Assembly (NCBI GenBank): GCA_905215555.1
Contig: CAJMQU010000038.1
Span: 1-43,778 of the forward strand
DNA: 43,778 bases
Direction of reading: 5' to 3'
From: an uncultured bacterium
GTDB taxonomy: Bacteria; Bacteroidota; Bacteroidia; Bacteroidales; Bacteroidaceae
The notes below the pieces were generated by a model. It was not told where the DNA came from. It did no database searches and saw nothing but the letters and a program-made list of their open reading frames with translations. Each line of letters starts with the position of its first letter. Position 1 is the first letter of the stretch. Position numbers and translations under genes: made by a program. This document shows positions 25,836-33,276 of the stretch, one piece after another.

Positions 25836-25894
25836 CAAAGATAATGCAAACTGAGGGCAGAATAAAATGAACTTGTTCATTTTTTATGCCGAGG
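25836..25894 (-). promoter_or_regulatory. Repeated promoter module, folC copy
   Basis: Minus-strand -7 box TATCTTTG (25836-25843) is preceded by TTTGCAT, a CTGCCCTC-like stretch, the palindrome ATGAACAAGTTCAT (25867-25880) and CGGCATAAAAA. The same order and most bases recur at 31830-31888 before the DUF4494 gene. The palindrome suggests a dimeric regulator. Confidence 0.65.
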
Positions 25895-25950
25895 TGAAGC
25901 TTGTCTTCGCTTTGGAGGCAAATATATCAACAATTTAAATCTAATTGAGT

Positions 25951-27276
25951 ATGGGAGCAAAGAAAAATTTTGTGATTGATACCAACGTAATCCTTCACGA
26001 CTATAATTGTCTTAAAAACTTTCAGGAAAATGACATTTATCTCCCCATCGTGGTTCTTGAAGAGTTGGATAAATTCAAGAAAGGTAATGAACAGATTAAC
26101 TTCAATGCCCGTGAATTTCTTCGCGAACTCGATTTAATAACCGATGACAACCTTTTCAGTAAAGGCGCTTCTTTAGGCGAAGGTCTGGGGCGTTTGTTTG
26201 TGGTGGCGGGGGCCGTGAATGCCCCGAACGTGCATGAGTCTTTCCCGGAACGTATTCCGGATCATCTGATTCTGTCTGTGGTTGACTGGCTGACGCGGGA
26301 AAAGAGCAATATGAAGACCATTCTGGTGACGAAAGACGTAAACCTTCGTATGAAAGCACGTTCCATAGGTTTGCTCTGCGAAGATTACATCAATGACAAA
26401 GTGATAAATGCGGATATCTTTGAGAAATCGAATGAGGTGTTCGAAGGGATTGATCCTTCTTTGATAGACAGGATTTACTCTTCCAGAGAAGGATTGGATA
26501 TCAATGAGTTTGATTTCAAGGATATCATTCATCCGAATGAATGCTTTGTCCTGAAGAGTGACCGGAACAGCGTTCTGGCACGCAATAATCCCTTCACACA
26601 TACGATTTGCCGGGTGAATAAAACGAAGAATTACGGTATCGAACCGAGGAATGCCGAACAAAGTTTTGCTTTTGAGGTTCTGAATGACCCTAATATAAAA
26701 TTGGTTGCCCTGACGGGTAAAGCCGGTACCGGAAAGACGCTGTTGGCTTTGGCTGCCGCGCTGAGTCAGATGAACGATTACAAGCAGATTTTATTGGCAC
26801 GTCCTATCGTCGCTTTATCTAATAAAGACATTGGCTTCCTGCCGGGTGATGCTAAGGAAAAAGTCGCTCCTTATATGCAGCCATTGTTTGACAATCTGAA
26901 TGTCATTAAACATCAGTTTGCCACAAATTCTACAGAAGTGAAGCGTCTGGACGATATGCAGAAAAGTGATCAGTTGGTGATTGAAGCGTTGGCTTTTATC
27001 CGCGGACGTAGTTTGAGTGAGACTTATTGCATCATTGATGAAGCACAAAACTTGACTCCGCATGAAATAAAAACCATTATTACCCGTGCTGGAGAAGGAA
27101 CTAAAATGGTGTTTACCGGTGATATACAACAAATTGACCAGCCTTACCTGGACAGCCAGTCCAATGGTTTGGTTTACATGATTGACCGTATGAAAGATCA
27201 GAACCTTTTTGCACACGTGAATTTGTTAAAAGGTGAACGTAGCCAGTTAAGCGAATTGGCAAGTAATTTGATGTAA
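25951..27276 (+). CDS. PIN-PhoH ATPase (YlaK-like)
   Basis: The start is set at the ATG 25951 (441 residues); a TTG two codons earlier is possible but less likely. Residues about 5-150 are a PIN nuclease-like domain with FVIDTNVILHD and VTKDVNLRMKA, which carry the acidic residues. The C-terminal PhoH domain has Walker A GKAGTGKT (256-263) and Walker B CIIDEAQN. PIN-PhoH proteins are thought to be RNA helicase/nucleases, and despite the name they are not shown to belong to phosphate control. A terminator hairpin follows at 27300. Confidence 0.9.
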   Translation: MGAKKNFVIDTNVILHDYNCLKNFQENDIYLPIVVLEELDKFKKGNEQINFNAREFLRELDLITDDNLFSKGASLGEGLGRLFVVAGAVNAPNVHESFPERIPDHLILSVVDWLTREKSNMKTILVTKDVNLRMKARSIGLLCEDYINDKVINADIFEKSNEVFEGIDPSLIDRIYSSREGLDINEFDFKDIIHPNECFVLKSDRNSVLARNNPFTHTICRVNKTKNYGIEPRNAEQSFAFEVLNDPNIKLVALTGKAGTGKTLLALAAALSQMNDYKQILLARPIVALSNKDIGFLPGDAKEKVAPYMQPLFDNLNVIKHQFATNSTEVKRLDDMQKSDQLVIEALAFIRGRSLSETYCIIDEAQNLTPHEIKTIITRAGEGTKMVFTGDIQQIDQPYLDSQSNGLVYMIDRMKDQNLFAHVNLLKGERSQLSELASNLM

Positions 27277-27299
27277 AAGAGCTTGATAGACAGTAAATA

Positions 27300-27341
27300 T
27301 GGTGGTAAAGTTATACTCTTAACTTTACCACCATTTAATTT
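27300..27341 (+). terminator. Terminator after the PhoH gene
   Basis: TGGTGGTAAAGTTA (27300-27313) is perfectly complementary to TAACTTTACCACCA (27320-27333) with a 6-nt loop. It is followed by TTTAATTTT, a weak T-tract. Confidence 0.75.
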
Positions 27342-27363
27342 TATCACACATTTTTATCTTTTT

Positions 27364-27396
27364 ATTGTCCTAATTGATGAAAATAGTGTATCTTTG
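27364..27396 (+). promoter_or_regulatory. Promoter of the nucleotide-sugar dehydratase gene
   Basis: ATTG (27364-27367), 21 nt, TATCTTTG (27389-27396), placed between the terminator and the ATG at 27427. Its presence argues against starts upstream of 27427. Confidence 0.65.
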
Positions 27397-27426
27397 CCTC
27401 GCCTAAAAACAAAACTGTCAAACGAA

Positions 27427-29334
27427 ATGAAACATAAAATTATTCATCGGTACCTTTCGTCGAAGGTATTGCCGATTTGGACTATTCTGTTGATTGATGT
27501 ACTGATAATCGTAGTATCCAGCCTGTTGGCTTATGCACTTCGGTATGATTTTCGGAGTATTTTCCTGGAATCTTCCACCATTGATAAAACGATTGTCTGG
27601 ACAGTCATTGTCAACCTGATCTTCTTCCGCATTTTTCGCACATATTCCAATGTGCTACGCTTTTCCTCGTTTATAGATATCATGCGTATTTTTGTTTCAT
27701 TGACGGTATCTTATGCACTGTTAATGATTTCAAGTGTGCTTCTGGCAAGCTATATGGACATTCGTCTGGCACCTGTAAGTGTGTTCTTTATGGCGTATAT
27801 CATCAGTTTTGCCATGATGTCTTGTTCGCGTATTGTGGTGAAGATGTTTTACGAACTATTGAACTTTGATGGAAGTCATAGTGCTAACGTCTTTATTTAT
27901 GGCGCTAAAGAGGCTGGAGTAAATATTGCTAAAGCATTGCGGGTGAACTTGCGTAACCATTATCGTTTGCGGGGATTCATTGCCGATGAGCCGGAGTTGA
28001 TCAATAAAGTGATGATGGGGGTGAAGGTATTCCCTAATGACGACTCGTTGATTGACGTGCTGAGCGACCGCGATGTGCATACTATCATCATTTCTCCTGC
28101 CAAGATGGAGGAACTGAAAAAGTCTGATATGGCTGACCGCCTTCTGGCAAATAACATCAAAATGATGACTGCTCCTCCTTTGAGTGAATGGAATGGACAG
28201 ACACTGAACCGCACTCAGCTGAAAGAAATTCAGATTGAGGACCTGCTGCAACGTAATCCTATTGAAATAGATATTCATAAAGTAGCTTCCCATTTGGAAG
28301 GGAAGCGGGTGATGATTACCGGTGCTGCCGGTTCTATCGGTAGCGAGATTATGCGCCAGGTGGCTTCTTTCAATCCTTATAAACTGATTTTGGTAGATCA
28401 GGCAGAGACTCCGTTGCATGATATCCGCTTGGAATTGCAAGACCGTTGGCGCGACATTGATGCGGAAACCATCATTGCGGATATTTCCAATGCTACGCGT
28501 ATGGAAGATATTTTCAAGGAATATAAACCGCAGTATATTTTCCATGCGGCTGCTTACAAACATGTGCCGATGATGGAGGATAACGTCTCCGAGTCTATCC
28601 AGATAAATGTGTTCGGAACCTGTACACTGGCAGATCTGGCAGTGAAATATGGTGCTGAAAAGTTTGTGATGATTTCTACGGATAAGGCTGTGAATCCGAC
28701 GAATGTGATGGGATGTTCCAAACGAATCTGTGAAATCTATGTGCAGTCTTTGGCTAAGAAGTTGCAGAAAGAGGGTGGGCATGTGACGCAGTTCATAACG
28801 ACACGTTTTGGTAATGTATTGGGATCTAACGGTTCGGTAATCCCCCGTTTCCGCGACCAGATACAGCGTGGAGGTCCGGTGACCGTGACGCACCCTGAAA
28901 TAATCCGTTATTTCATGACTATCCCCGAAGCTTGCCGCTTGGTGCTTGAAGCCGGAAGTATGGGTAATGGAGGTGAGATTTATATCTTTGACATGGGCAA
29001 ACCTGTGAAGATTGTAGACCTTGCTAAACGTATGATCAGCCTTTCCGGGCGTACGGATGTGAAGATTGAATTTACCGGTCTGCGTCATGGTGAGAAGCTG
29101 TACGAAGAACTGCTCAATGTGAAAGAACTGACGAAACCGACCTATCATGAGAAAATTATGATTGCTACGGTGCGCGAGTATGATTATGATGAGGTGAAAG
29201 AGCGTATCCGGAAATTGATAGAGGTTAGTTACACGTACGACCAAATGAAGATTGTATCTGCTATGAAGGATATTGTTCCTGAATTCATCAGCAAGAATTC
29301 ATGCTTCGAAGCATTGGATAAGAAGGCGGAATAA
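27427..29334 (+). CDS. Membrane-bound nucleotide-sugar 4,6-dehydratase/epimerase (FlaA1/WbpM type)
   Basis: ATG 27427 gives 635 residues. A 48-codon upstream extension contains the promoter and is rejected. The N-terminus has about four membrane helices (to about residue 140), then a nucleotide-binding domain (about 145-270). An extended SDR domain follows with GAAGSIG (299-305) and the TDKAVNPTNVMGCSK stretch holding Met428 and Lys432 in place of the usual Tyr-x3-Lys. Proteins of this type make UDP-4-keto-6-deoxy sugars for glycans and capsules. No other glycan genes are near, so it likely supplies several pathways. The exact sugar is unknown. Confidence 0.88.
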   Translation: MKHKIIHRYLSSKVLPIWTILLIDVLIIVVSSLLAYALRYDFRSIFLESSTIDKTIVWTVIVNLIFFRIFRTYSNVLRFSSFIDIMRIFVSLTVSYALLMISSVLLASYMDIRLAPVSVFFMAYIISFAMMSCSRIVVKMFYELLNFDGSHSANVFIYGAKEAGVNIAKALRVNLRNHYRLRGFIADEPELINKVMMGVKVFPNDDSLIDVLSDRDVHTIIISPAKMEELKKSDMADRLLANNIKMMTAPPLSEWNGQTLNRTQLKEIQIEDLLQRNPIEIDIHKVASHLEGKRVMITGAAGSIGSEIMRQVASFNPYKLILVDQAETPLHDIRLELQDRWRDIDAETIIADISNATRMEDIFKEYKPQYIFHAAAYKHVPMMEDNVSESIQINVFGTCTLADLAVKYGAEKFVMISTDKAVNPTNVMGCSKRICEIYVQSLAKKLQKEGGHVTQFITTRFGNVLGSNGSVIPRFRDQIQRGGPVTVTHPEIIRYFMTIPEACRLVLEAGSMGNGGEIYIFDMGKPVKIVDLAKRMISLSGRTDVKIEFTGLRHGEKLYEELLNVKELTKPTYHEKIMIATVREYDYDEVKERIRKLIEVSYTYDQMKIVSAMKDIVPEFISKNSCFEALDKKAE

Positions 29335-29375
29335 TAGAAGTAAGAGGTTCCGGATAAGGGAGCGGCAATAAATAT

Positions 29376-29425
29376 AATGCCCCGTAACGATTGTTAGATA
29401 TACTAACGATATGTTACGGGGCATT
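29376..29425. terminator. Bidirectional terminator
   Basis: AATGCCCCGTAAC (29376-29388) pairs perfectly with GTTACGGGGCATT (29413-29425), and an inner GTTAG/CTAAC stem is present. It lies between the convergent dehydratase gene and the DHOD-like gene. Confidence 0.85.
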
Positions 29426-29445
29426 GTTTATGATATGGTTTCCGT

Positions 29446-30423
29446 TTATTTTCTGCTGGAAAAATACTTCATGAATTGTGTGCGTTCGAAGGTGTTGATA
29501 CCATTCAGATCACTTACATTCAACATTCCTTTGAATTGGGAGATTGTTTGCATGCCTTTACGGTCCATCCATAAATTGATGAAGCGTGTATATTCTCCTA
29601 CAAGAGCGTAGCTGTTCTGATAGAATGCACTACAGATTTCTACTGCCGAGGCTCCTGCAAGGATTGCTTTTATGACGCTTTCGGGAGAATGGATGCCACC
29701 CGATGCTGCATAATCCAGTTTATTCACTGCTGCCGAAGCAATGCCTATCCAACGTAAGGTTTTTGCTAAATCAGCGCCTGTACTGAATACGTTTCCTGAT
29801 ATTTGTTTCATCTTCTCGATGTCAATGTCCGGCTGATAGAAACGGTTGAACAGTACGACTGCGGCTGCTCCGTTGGCATACAGCTGGTCTATCAAAGCTA
29901 TCGGGTTGGTCAGATTGTCGCCCAACTTCATGATGACAGGGATACTTACTGTTTTCTTGATGTGACGGAGAATGTCGATATGGCGTTGTTCGAATGAACC
30001 GTAATTGTATTGGACATCGGTTTGCAGGGCCAAGATATTGATTTCTATGGCATCAGCTCCTGCTGTCTCCATTTGTTTGGCAAAGTCTACCCATTCGGCG
30101 TCCTGATAGCAATTGATGCTGGCAATCACAGGGATGGGGCATACCTTCTTGGTCTCTTTTATCAGTTCCAGATATTCCGACAGCTTATGTTGGCGGATGT
30201 ATTCTACCAGGTAATCACTGCCTTCGGGGTACATATTCGGGTCTCCCAACCAGTCGGCTTCCAACATGATTTGCTCTTCAAAAAGAGATTTGAGAACGAT
30301 GGCACCGACGCCGGCCTCGTAAAATTTCTGATTCTTTTCAGCACTGTCAGTTAAGCCAGAACTGCTGACGATAATCGGGTTTCTTAATTCTAACCCGGCA
30401 AAAGTAGTTTTTAATGTTGCCAT
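29446..30423 (-). CDS. Dihydroorotate dehydrogenase-like flavoprotein
   Basis: The 325-residue protein has the TIM-barrel FMN fold of class 1 dihydroorotate dehydrogenases: LRNPIIVSSSGLT near the start, VIASINCY, VIMKLGDN mid-protein and ASGGIHSPESVIKAILAGASAVEICSAFY near the end. The catalytic Cys/Ser loop of true PyrD is not obvious, so the substrate may differ. No other pyrimidine gene is close. It follows yggS by 26 nt and is probably on its transcript. Confidence 0.78.
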   Translation of the reverse strand: MATLKTTFAGLELRNPIIVSSSGLTDSAEKNQKFYEAGVGAIVLKSLFEEQIMLEADWLGDPNMYPEGSDYLVEYIRQHKLSEYLELIKETKKVCPIPVIASINCYQDAEWVDFAKQMETAGADAIEINILALQTDVQYNYGSFEQRHIDILRHIKKTVSIPVIMKLGDNLTNPIALIDQLYANGAAAVVLFNRFYQPDIDIEKMKQISGNVFSTGADLAKTLRWIGIASAAVNKLDYAASGGIHSPESVIKAILAGASAVEICSAFYQNSYALVGEYTRFINLWMDRKGMQTISQFKGMLNVSDLNGINTFERTQFMKYFSSRK

Positions 30424-30449
30424 GGTAATAATGTTTATTGAATGATCAA

Positions 30450-31118
30450 TTAATAAATTCTATCTCCAAAAATCTTGCTTCCTACGCGTATCAGGGTACT
30501 TCCGGCAGCAATGGCTTGATGATAGTCGTGCGACATTCCCATTGATAATTCCCGGAAAGCTTCCGTATCAGCAAACCATGAGTTCTTCACCTCTTTAAAG
30601 AAGCTACTTAATGAACAAAATTCTTTATCTATTTGTTCACTGGCGTCCGTATTTGTAGCCATTCCCATCAGGCCACATAATTGTATGTTACTGAGAGTTT
30701 TCCACTTTCCGTCAGCCAGCATTTCGCGGCACTCGTCGAAACTGAAACCAAATTTAGTCTCTTCTTCTGCGATGTGGAGTTGCAACAGGCAGTTGACTAT
30801 CCTTCCGGCTTTGGCGGCTTGCTTGTTGACCTCGACCAGAAGTTTATATGAGTCGATTCCGTGGATGAGGGCCACGTAGGGAACAATGTATTTAATTTTG
30901 TTTGTTTGCAGATGCCCGATAAAGTGCCATTCGATGTCTTTGGGAAGGCTTTCATATTTGGCAGTCATTTCCTGCACCTTGCTTTCTCCGAACACTCGCT
31001 GTCCGGCGCGGTAGGCTTCTTCTATCGCCTCATTGGGATGGTATTTGGAAACTGCTACCAATCGCACCCCCGCAGGCAACTCATTGAGCACCTGTTGAAG
31101 ATTCTCTGCAATATTCAT
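30450..31118 (-). CDS. PLP homeostasis protein YggS/PLPBP
   Basis: The 222-residue protein is a single-domain PLP-binding TIM barrel that buffers pyridoxal phosphate and affects amino-acid pools. The PLP Lys lies in LVAVSKYHP (about 20-28). FGESKVQE, WHFIGHLQTNKIKYI and LSMGMSHDYHQAIAAGSTLIRVGSKIFG are all diagnostic. No catalytic activity is established for the family. It precedes the DHOD-like gene on the minus strand, and a GTTGACAAG hairpin separates it from the DUF4494 gene upstream. Confidence 0.93.
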   Translation of the reverse strand: MNIAENLQQVLNELPAGVRLVAVSKYHPNEAIEEAYRAGQRVFGESKVQEMTAKYESLPKDIEWHFIGHLQTNKIKYIVPYVALIHGIDSYKLLVEVNKQAAKAGRIVNCLLQLHIAEEETKFGFSFDECREMLADGKWKTLSNIQLCGLMGMATNTDASEQIDKEFCSLSSFFKEVKNSWFADTEAFRELSMGMSHDYHQAIAAGSTLIRVGSKIFGDRIY

Positions 31119-31171
31119 AATTAGTTCATTTTAAGTTTCGCAAATGCTCAACTTATTAGTTGGCAAGGTTT

Positions 31172-31254
31172 CAGTTGACAAGGGGACAAGGGAGATAGTT
31201 CTTAAATAATCCACTTGTATGGCAAATGAGACTATCATCCGCCCTTGTCAACTT
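31172..31254. repeat. GTTGACAAG hairpin, copy B
   Basis: AGTTGACAAGGG (31173-31184) pairs with CCCTTGTCAACT (31242-31253), and an inner GATAGT/ACTATC stem extends it. It lies between the DUF4494 gene and yggS, in the same family as 16662-16755 and 33204-33258. Confidence 0.75.
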
Positions 31255-31312
31255 GGCTTTGACTTCTTGGTCAATACGGAAAACTTGAGTTTGCGAGAGT
31301 TGAGTTAATTTG

Positions 31313-31777
31313 TTAAACTTCAGGTTTATCGTTAGGCTCAGCGCTATACGGATATACATCCATAATGGCTGTTTCGGCAACGGATGCTATCTGATAATCA
31401 GCCATCGTTCCCTTCATGCCTTCATCCAGCTTTTTGACTGCATCGCGCAGGTCGGCAGCCTGTACCAATACCTGAGTAGATGTTTTCTTTTCAGCCCCGC
31501 TTTTCTCATCCAAAGTGATGAAAACCAGTTTGCACCTAAACCAACGGTCAGCGGCTTCTTCTTCGCTGGGGAATAATTCGCTATAATTGGCACGTTTGAT
31601 GTCGGATACTGTAAATTCTCCTGAGATAAACGGAGTCATTTCTTCAATGATACGTGCTTCTGCCTCAGTAAAGCTGAGTGCATCAACCAGATAAGGTTCT
31701 GTTACTTTCTTATTCATTCCATTTTCCATTACCTTTTCGTAACGGATCTTGCACTCAAACCATGTATGCATTGCCAT
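31313..31777 (-). CDS. DUF4494 family protein
   Basis: This is a 154-residue cytoplasmic protein without signal peptide or membrane helix. It begins with WFECKIRYEKV and contains VDALSFTEAEARI. A second WFRCKLVFITLDE segment follows, so the fold may consist of two similar halves (residues about 6-55 and 75-130). This looks like DUF4494, conserved in Bacteroides, function unknown. Its promoter sits in the repeated module also found at folC. It may head a DUF4494-yggS-DHOD-like transcript interrupted by a hairpin. Confidence 0.75.
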   Translation of the reverse strand: MAMHTWFECKIRYEKVMENGMNKKVTEPYLVDALSFTEAEARIIEEMTPFISGEFTVSDIKRANYSELFPSEEEAADRWFRCKLVFITLDEKSGAEKKTSTQVLVQAADLRDAVKKLDEGMKGTMADYQIASVAETAIMDVYPYSAEPNDKPEV

Positions 31778-31829
31778 AATTTCTTTGTTTTTTTATTATG
31801 AATTTATACTCTTGTTATAAAACTGACTA

Positions 31830-31888
31830 CAAAGATAATGCAAACGGAGAGTAGAACGAAATGAATCTATTCATTTTTTTATGCCGGA
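31830..31888 (-). promoter_or_regulatory. Repeated promoter module, DUF4494 copy
   Basis: -7 box TATCTTTG (31830-31837, minus strand), TTTGCAT, a purine/pyrimidine stretch, the imperfect palindrome ATGAATAGATTCAT (31861-31874) and CGGCATAAAAA. It aligns base for base over about 50 nt with the folC module at 25836-25894, with scattered substitutions. Confidence 0.65.
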
Positions 31889-31977
31889 GTATCGCTTATT
31901 TCCGCTTAGTTTATAAATGAGCTTGAATGGTAAGGGCGAAATTGAAATCTACGGGCACACGGTCGTTTTCTTCTCAT

Positions 31978-32153
31978 GGTGATTTTCTTTACCCCAAATG
32001 GTAACTCTGTTTACATATGGAGGTAAGGTTCGTAACAATACGGGGTAAAGGTCGTAACAATACGGGGTAAAGGTCGTTACAATATGGGGTAAAGGTCGTT
32101 ACAATGCGGGGTAAAGGCCATTACACCCTTCGGTAAATGCTTTTACATTCTGT
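31978..32153. repeat. 22-bp tandem array, eight units with a conserved dyad
   Basis: Eight consecutive 22-bp units start at 31978, 32000, 32022, 32044, 32066, 32088, 32110 and 32132. The central ones share GGTAAAGGTCGT(A/T)ACAAT. The outer ones are diverged but keep GTAA-N6-TTAC (units at 32000, 32066, 32088, 32110, 32132; GTGA-N6-TTAC at 31978). Since 22 is not a multiple of three it does not encode a peptide repeat. There are no unique spacers, so it is not CRISPR. Confidence 0.9.
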
Positions 32154-32252
32154 GGTAAATAGACGGTAAATGCAATGCTTTGATTTTCTTGTGTTTATCT
32201 GAATGTCTTTTCCTGATTTAGCTAGACGCTTTTTCTGTTAATGAACTATCTT

Positions 32253-32331
32253 AGTAGACACTTCTTTGTCATCGTGTCCTGAGCCAGTAGTCACTTCTTC
32301 CGAAGTCCTACTGATGGAGTAGACACAACTA
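32253..32331. repeat. Three AGTAGNCAC words at 32-33 nt spacing
   Basis: AGTAGACACTTCTT (32253), AGTAGTCACTTCTT (32286) and AGTAGACACAACTA (32318). A CTACT-GATGG-AGTAG hairpin overlaps the last copy. Function unknown. Confidence 0.5.
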
Positions 32332-32611
32332 AGTGAGCTGTATTGATTCAAAATTCGAGTTTATAGAAATAGAAAAGAGGAAATTGTTCAGTAGAAAAGA
32401 AAGAAGATTTTTCTTGTTTCTTTTTATGACCGGCTTTGATATGGGAATATGTATTCCTGCATAATTTGCTTTGCAGTCTGCGAAATAAGTGATGTAAAAT
32501 AAAAGGGGTAAAGAGGGGGAACTTACTGTATTTCATTACTTAATGATGCTGTGATTTTTCGTTGTTATTGCTGTTCTTTGGCGCCGTTAAACCTATAAAA
32601 AAAATCAAATT

Positions 32612-33202
32612 ATGGTAGTAGCTTATTTAAGAGTAAGTACAGAAAAACAGTTTCTGGCAAATCAACGTGAAGAAATCCTGCGTTTTGCAGAGAAGAATGA
32701 GTTAATGATTGACAAATGGTACACTGAGACGGTGAGCGGCAAGGTGAGTAGTAAGGAACGCAAGTTGGCAGGTGTGTTGAACCGGATGCAAAAAGGGGAC
32801 ACGCTGATTGTGACGGAAATATCAAGATTGAGCCGTACGATGCTGGAAATCATGACGATTTTGAATTCATGCATTAAGAAAAATGTTATCCTGTACAGCA
32901 CCAAGGAAGGGTATGTGTTCCAAAATGACATTAACAGTAAAGTGTTGGGTTTTGCATTCGGATTAATGGCGGAGATAGAACGTAATCTGATATCCATGCG
33001 GACTAAGGAGGCATTGGCAAGGCGAAAGAAAGAAGGCGTCAAACTGGGACGCAGAAAAGGCACTTGTCCTGCCATGCGGATACTTCGTGAGAATAAAAGG
33101 CGATTGAAAAGAGATGCACAGCGTGGTGTCTCTTGTTCGGAGCTGGCTCGTCAGATGGGTGTATCGCGCACCACCATGTTCCGCTTCCTGAAATCTAACT
33201 AA
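32612..33202 (+). CDS. Serine site-specific recombinase, invertase/Mpi-like
   Basis: The 196-residue protein is a small serine recombinase. Catalytic Ser9 lies in YLRVSTEKQ, with active-site arginines in ISRLSRT and the IERNLISMRTKEAL helix. A C-terminal DNA-binding HTH is SELARQMGVSRTTMFRFLK (about 173-191). Size and domain order match DNA invertases such as the Bacteroides Mpi, which flips many capsule promoters across the chromosome; resolvase activity is the alternative. No inverted-repeat-flanked invertible segment is obvious next to it. It is preceded by the 834-nt gene-free region and followed by hairpin copy C. Confidence 0.88.
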   Translation: MVVAYLRVSTEKQFLANQREEILRFAEKNELMIDKWYTETVSGKVSSKERKLAGVLNRMQKGDTLIVTEISRLSRTMLEIMTILNSCIKKNVILYSTKEGYVFQNDINSKVLGFAFGLMAEIERNLISMRTKEALARRKKEGVKLGRRKGTCPAMRILRENKRRLKRDAQRGVSCSELARQMGVSRTTMFRFLKSN

Positions 33203-33203
33203 T

Positions 33204-33258
33204 GGGAAAACGAGTTGACAAGTTCCTGTTGCCAGGTACTTTAGTCAACTCGTTTCTC
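33204..33258. repeat. GTTGACAAG hairpin, copy C
   Basis: AACGAGTTGAC (33209-33219) pairs with GTCAACTCGTT (33244-33254), flanked by GGGAA/TTCTCC. An inner AAGT-T-CCTG-TTGC-CAGG-T-ACTT hairpin lies inside. Placed between two convergent genes (recombinase and HdeD), it may act as a terminator. Confidence 0.75.
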
Positions 33259-33276
33259 CGGGTCGCGGCATATTGG

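Larger units (their letters stand above)
31778..32611. other. 834-nt gene-free region before the recombinase
   Basis: This is the largest noncoding stretch. From left to right it holds the DUF4494 promoter module, the 22-bp tandem array (31978-32153), three spaced AGTAGNCAC words (32253-32331), a GGAATA-TG-TATTCC palindrome (32444-32457), and AT-rich sequence up to the recombinase start. No credible ORF or tRNA is present. Confidence 0.7.

Noticed and set aside
25945..25950. TTG start for the PhoH gene
   Set aside because: The ATG at 25951 gives the usual amino end just before FVIDTN; only two codons differ.
27283..27426. 48-codon upstream extension of the dehydratase from a TTG
   Set aside because: The stretch contains the PhoH terminator hairpin and a consensus promoter (27364-27396), so it is not translated with the gene.
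27856..29244. 462-codon open frame antisense to the nucleotide-sugar dehydratase
   Set aside because: It lies wholly inside a well-supported gene on the other strand. The product is His/Arg/Leu-rich without any recognisable domain, as expected of a shadow frame.
31978..32153. CRISPR array
   Set aside because: The units abut with no unique spacers and no cas genes are present.
32348..32536. 62-codon minus-strand frame before the recombinase
   Set aside because: Low-complexity Phe/Lys-rich product, no family resemblance and no promoter.
31778..32611. Integrated plasmid origin (22-bp iterons)
   Set aside because: No Rep gene or other plasmid functions are nearby, so iteron identity is unsupported; kept only as a binding-array finding.
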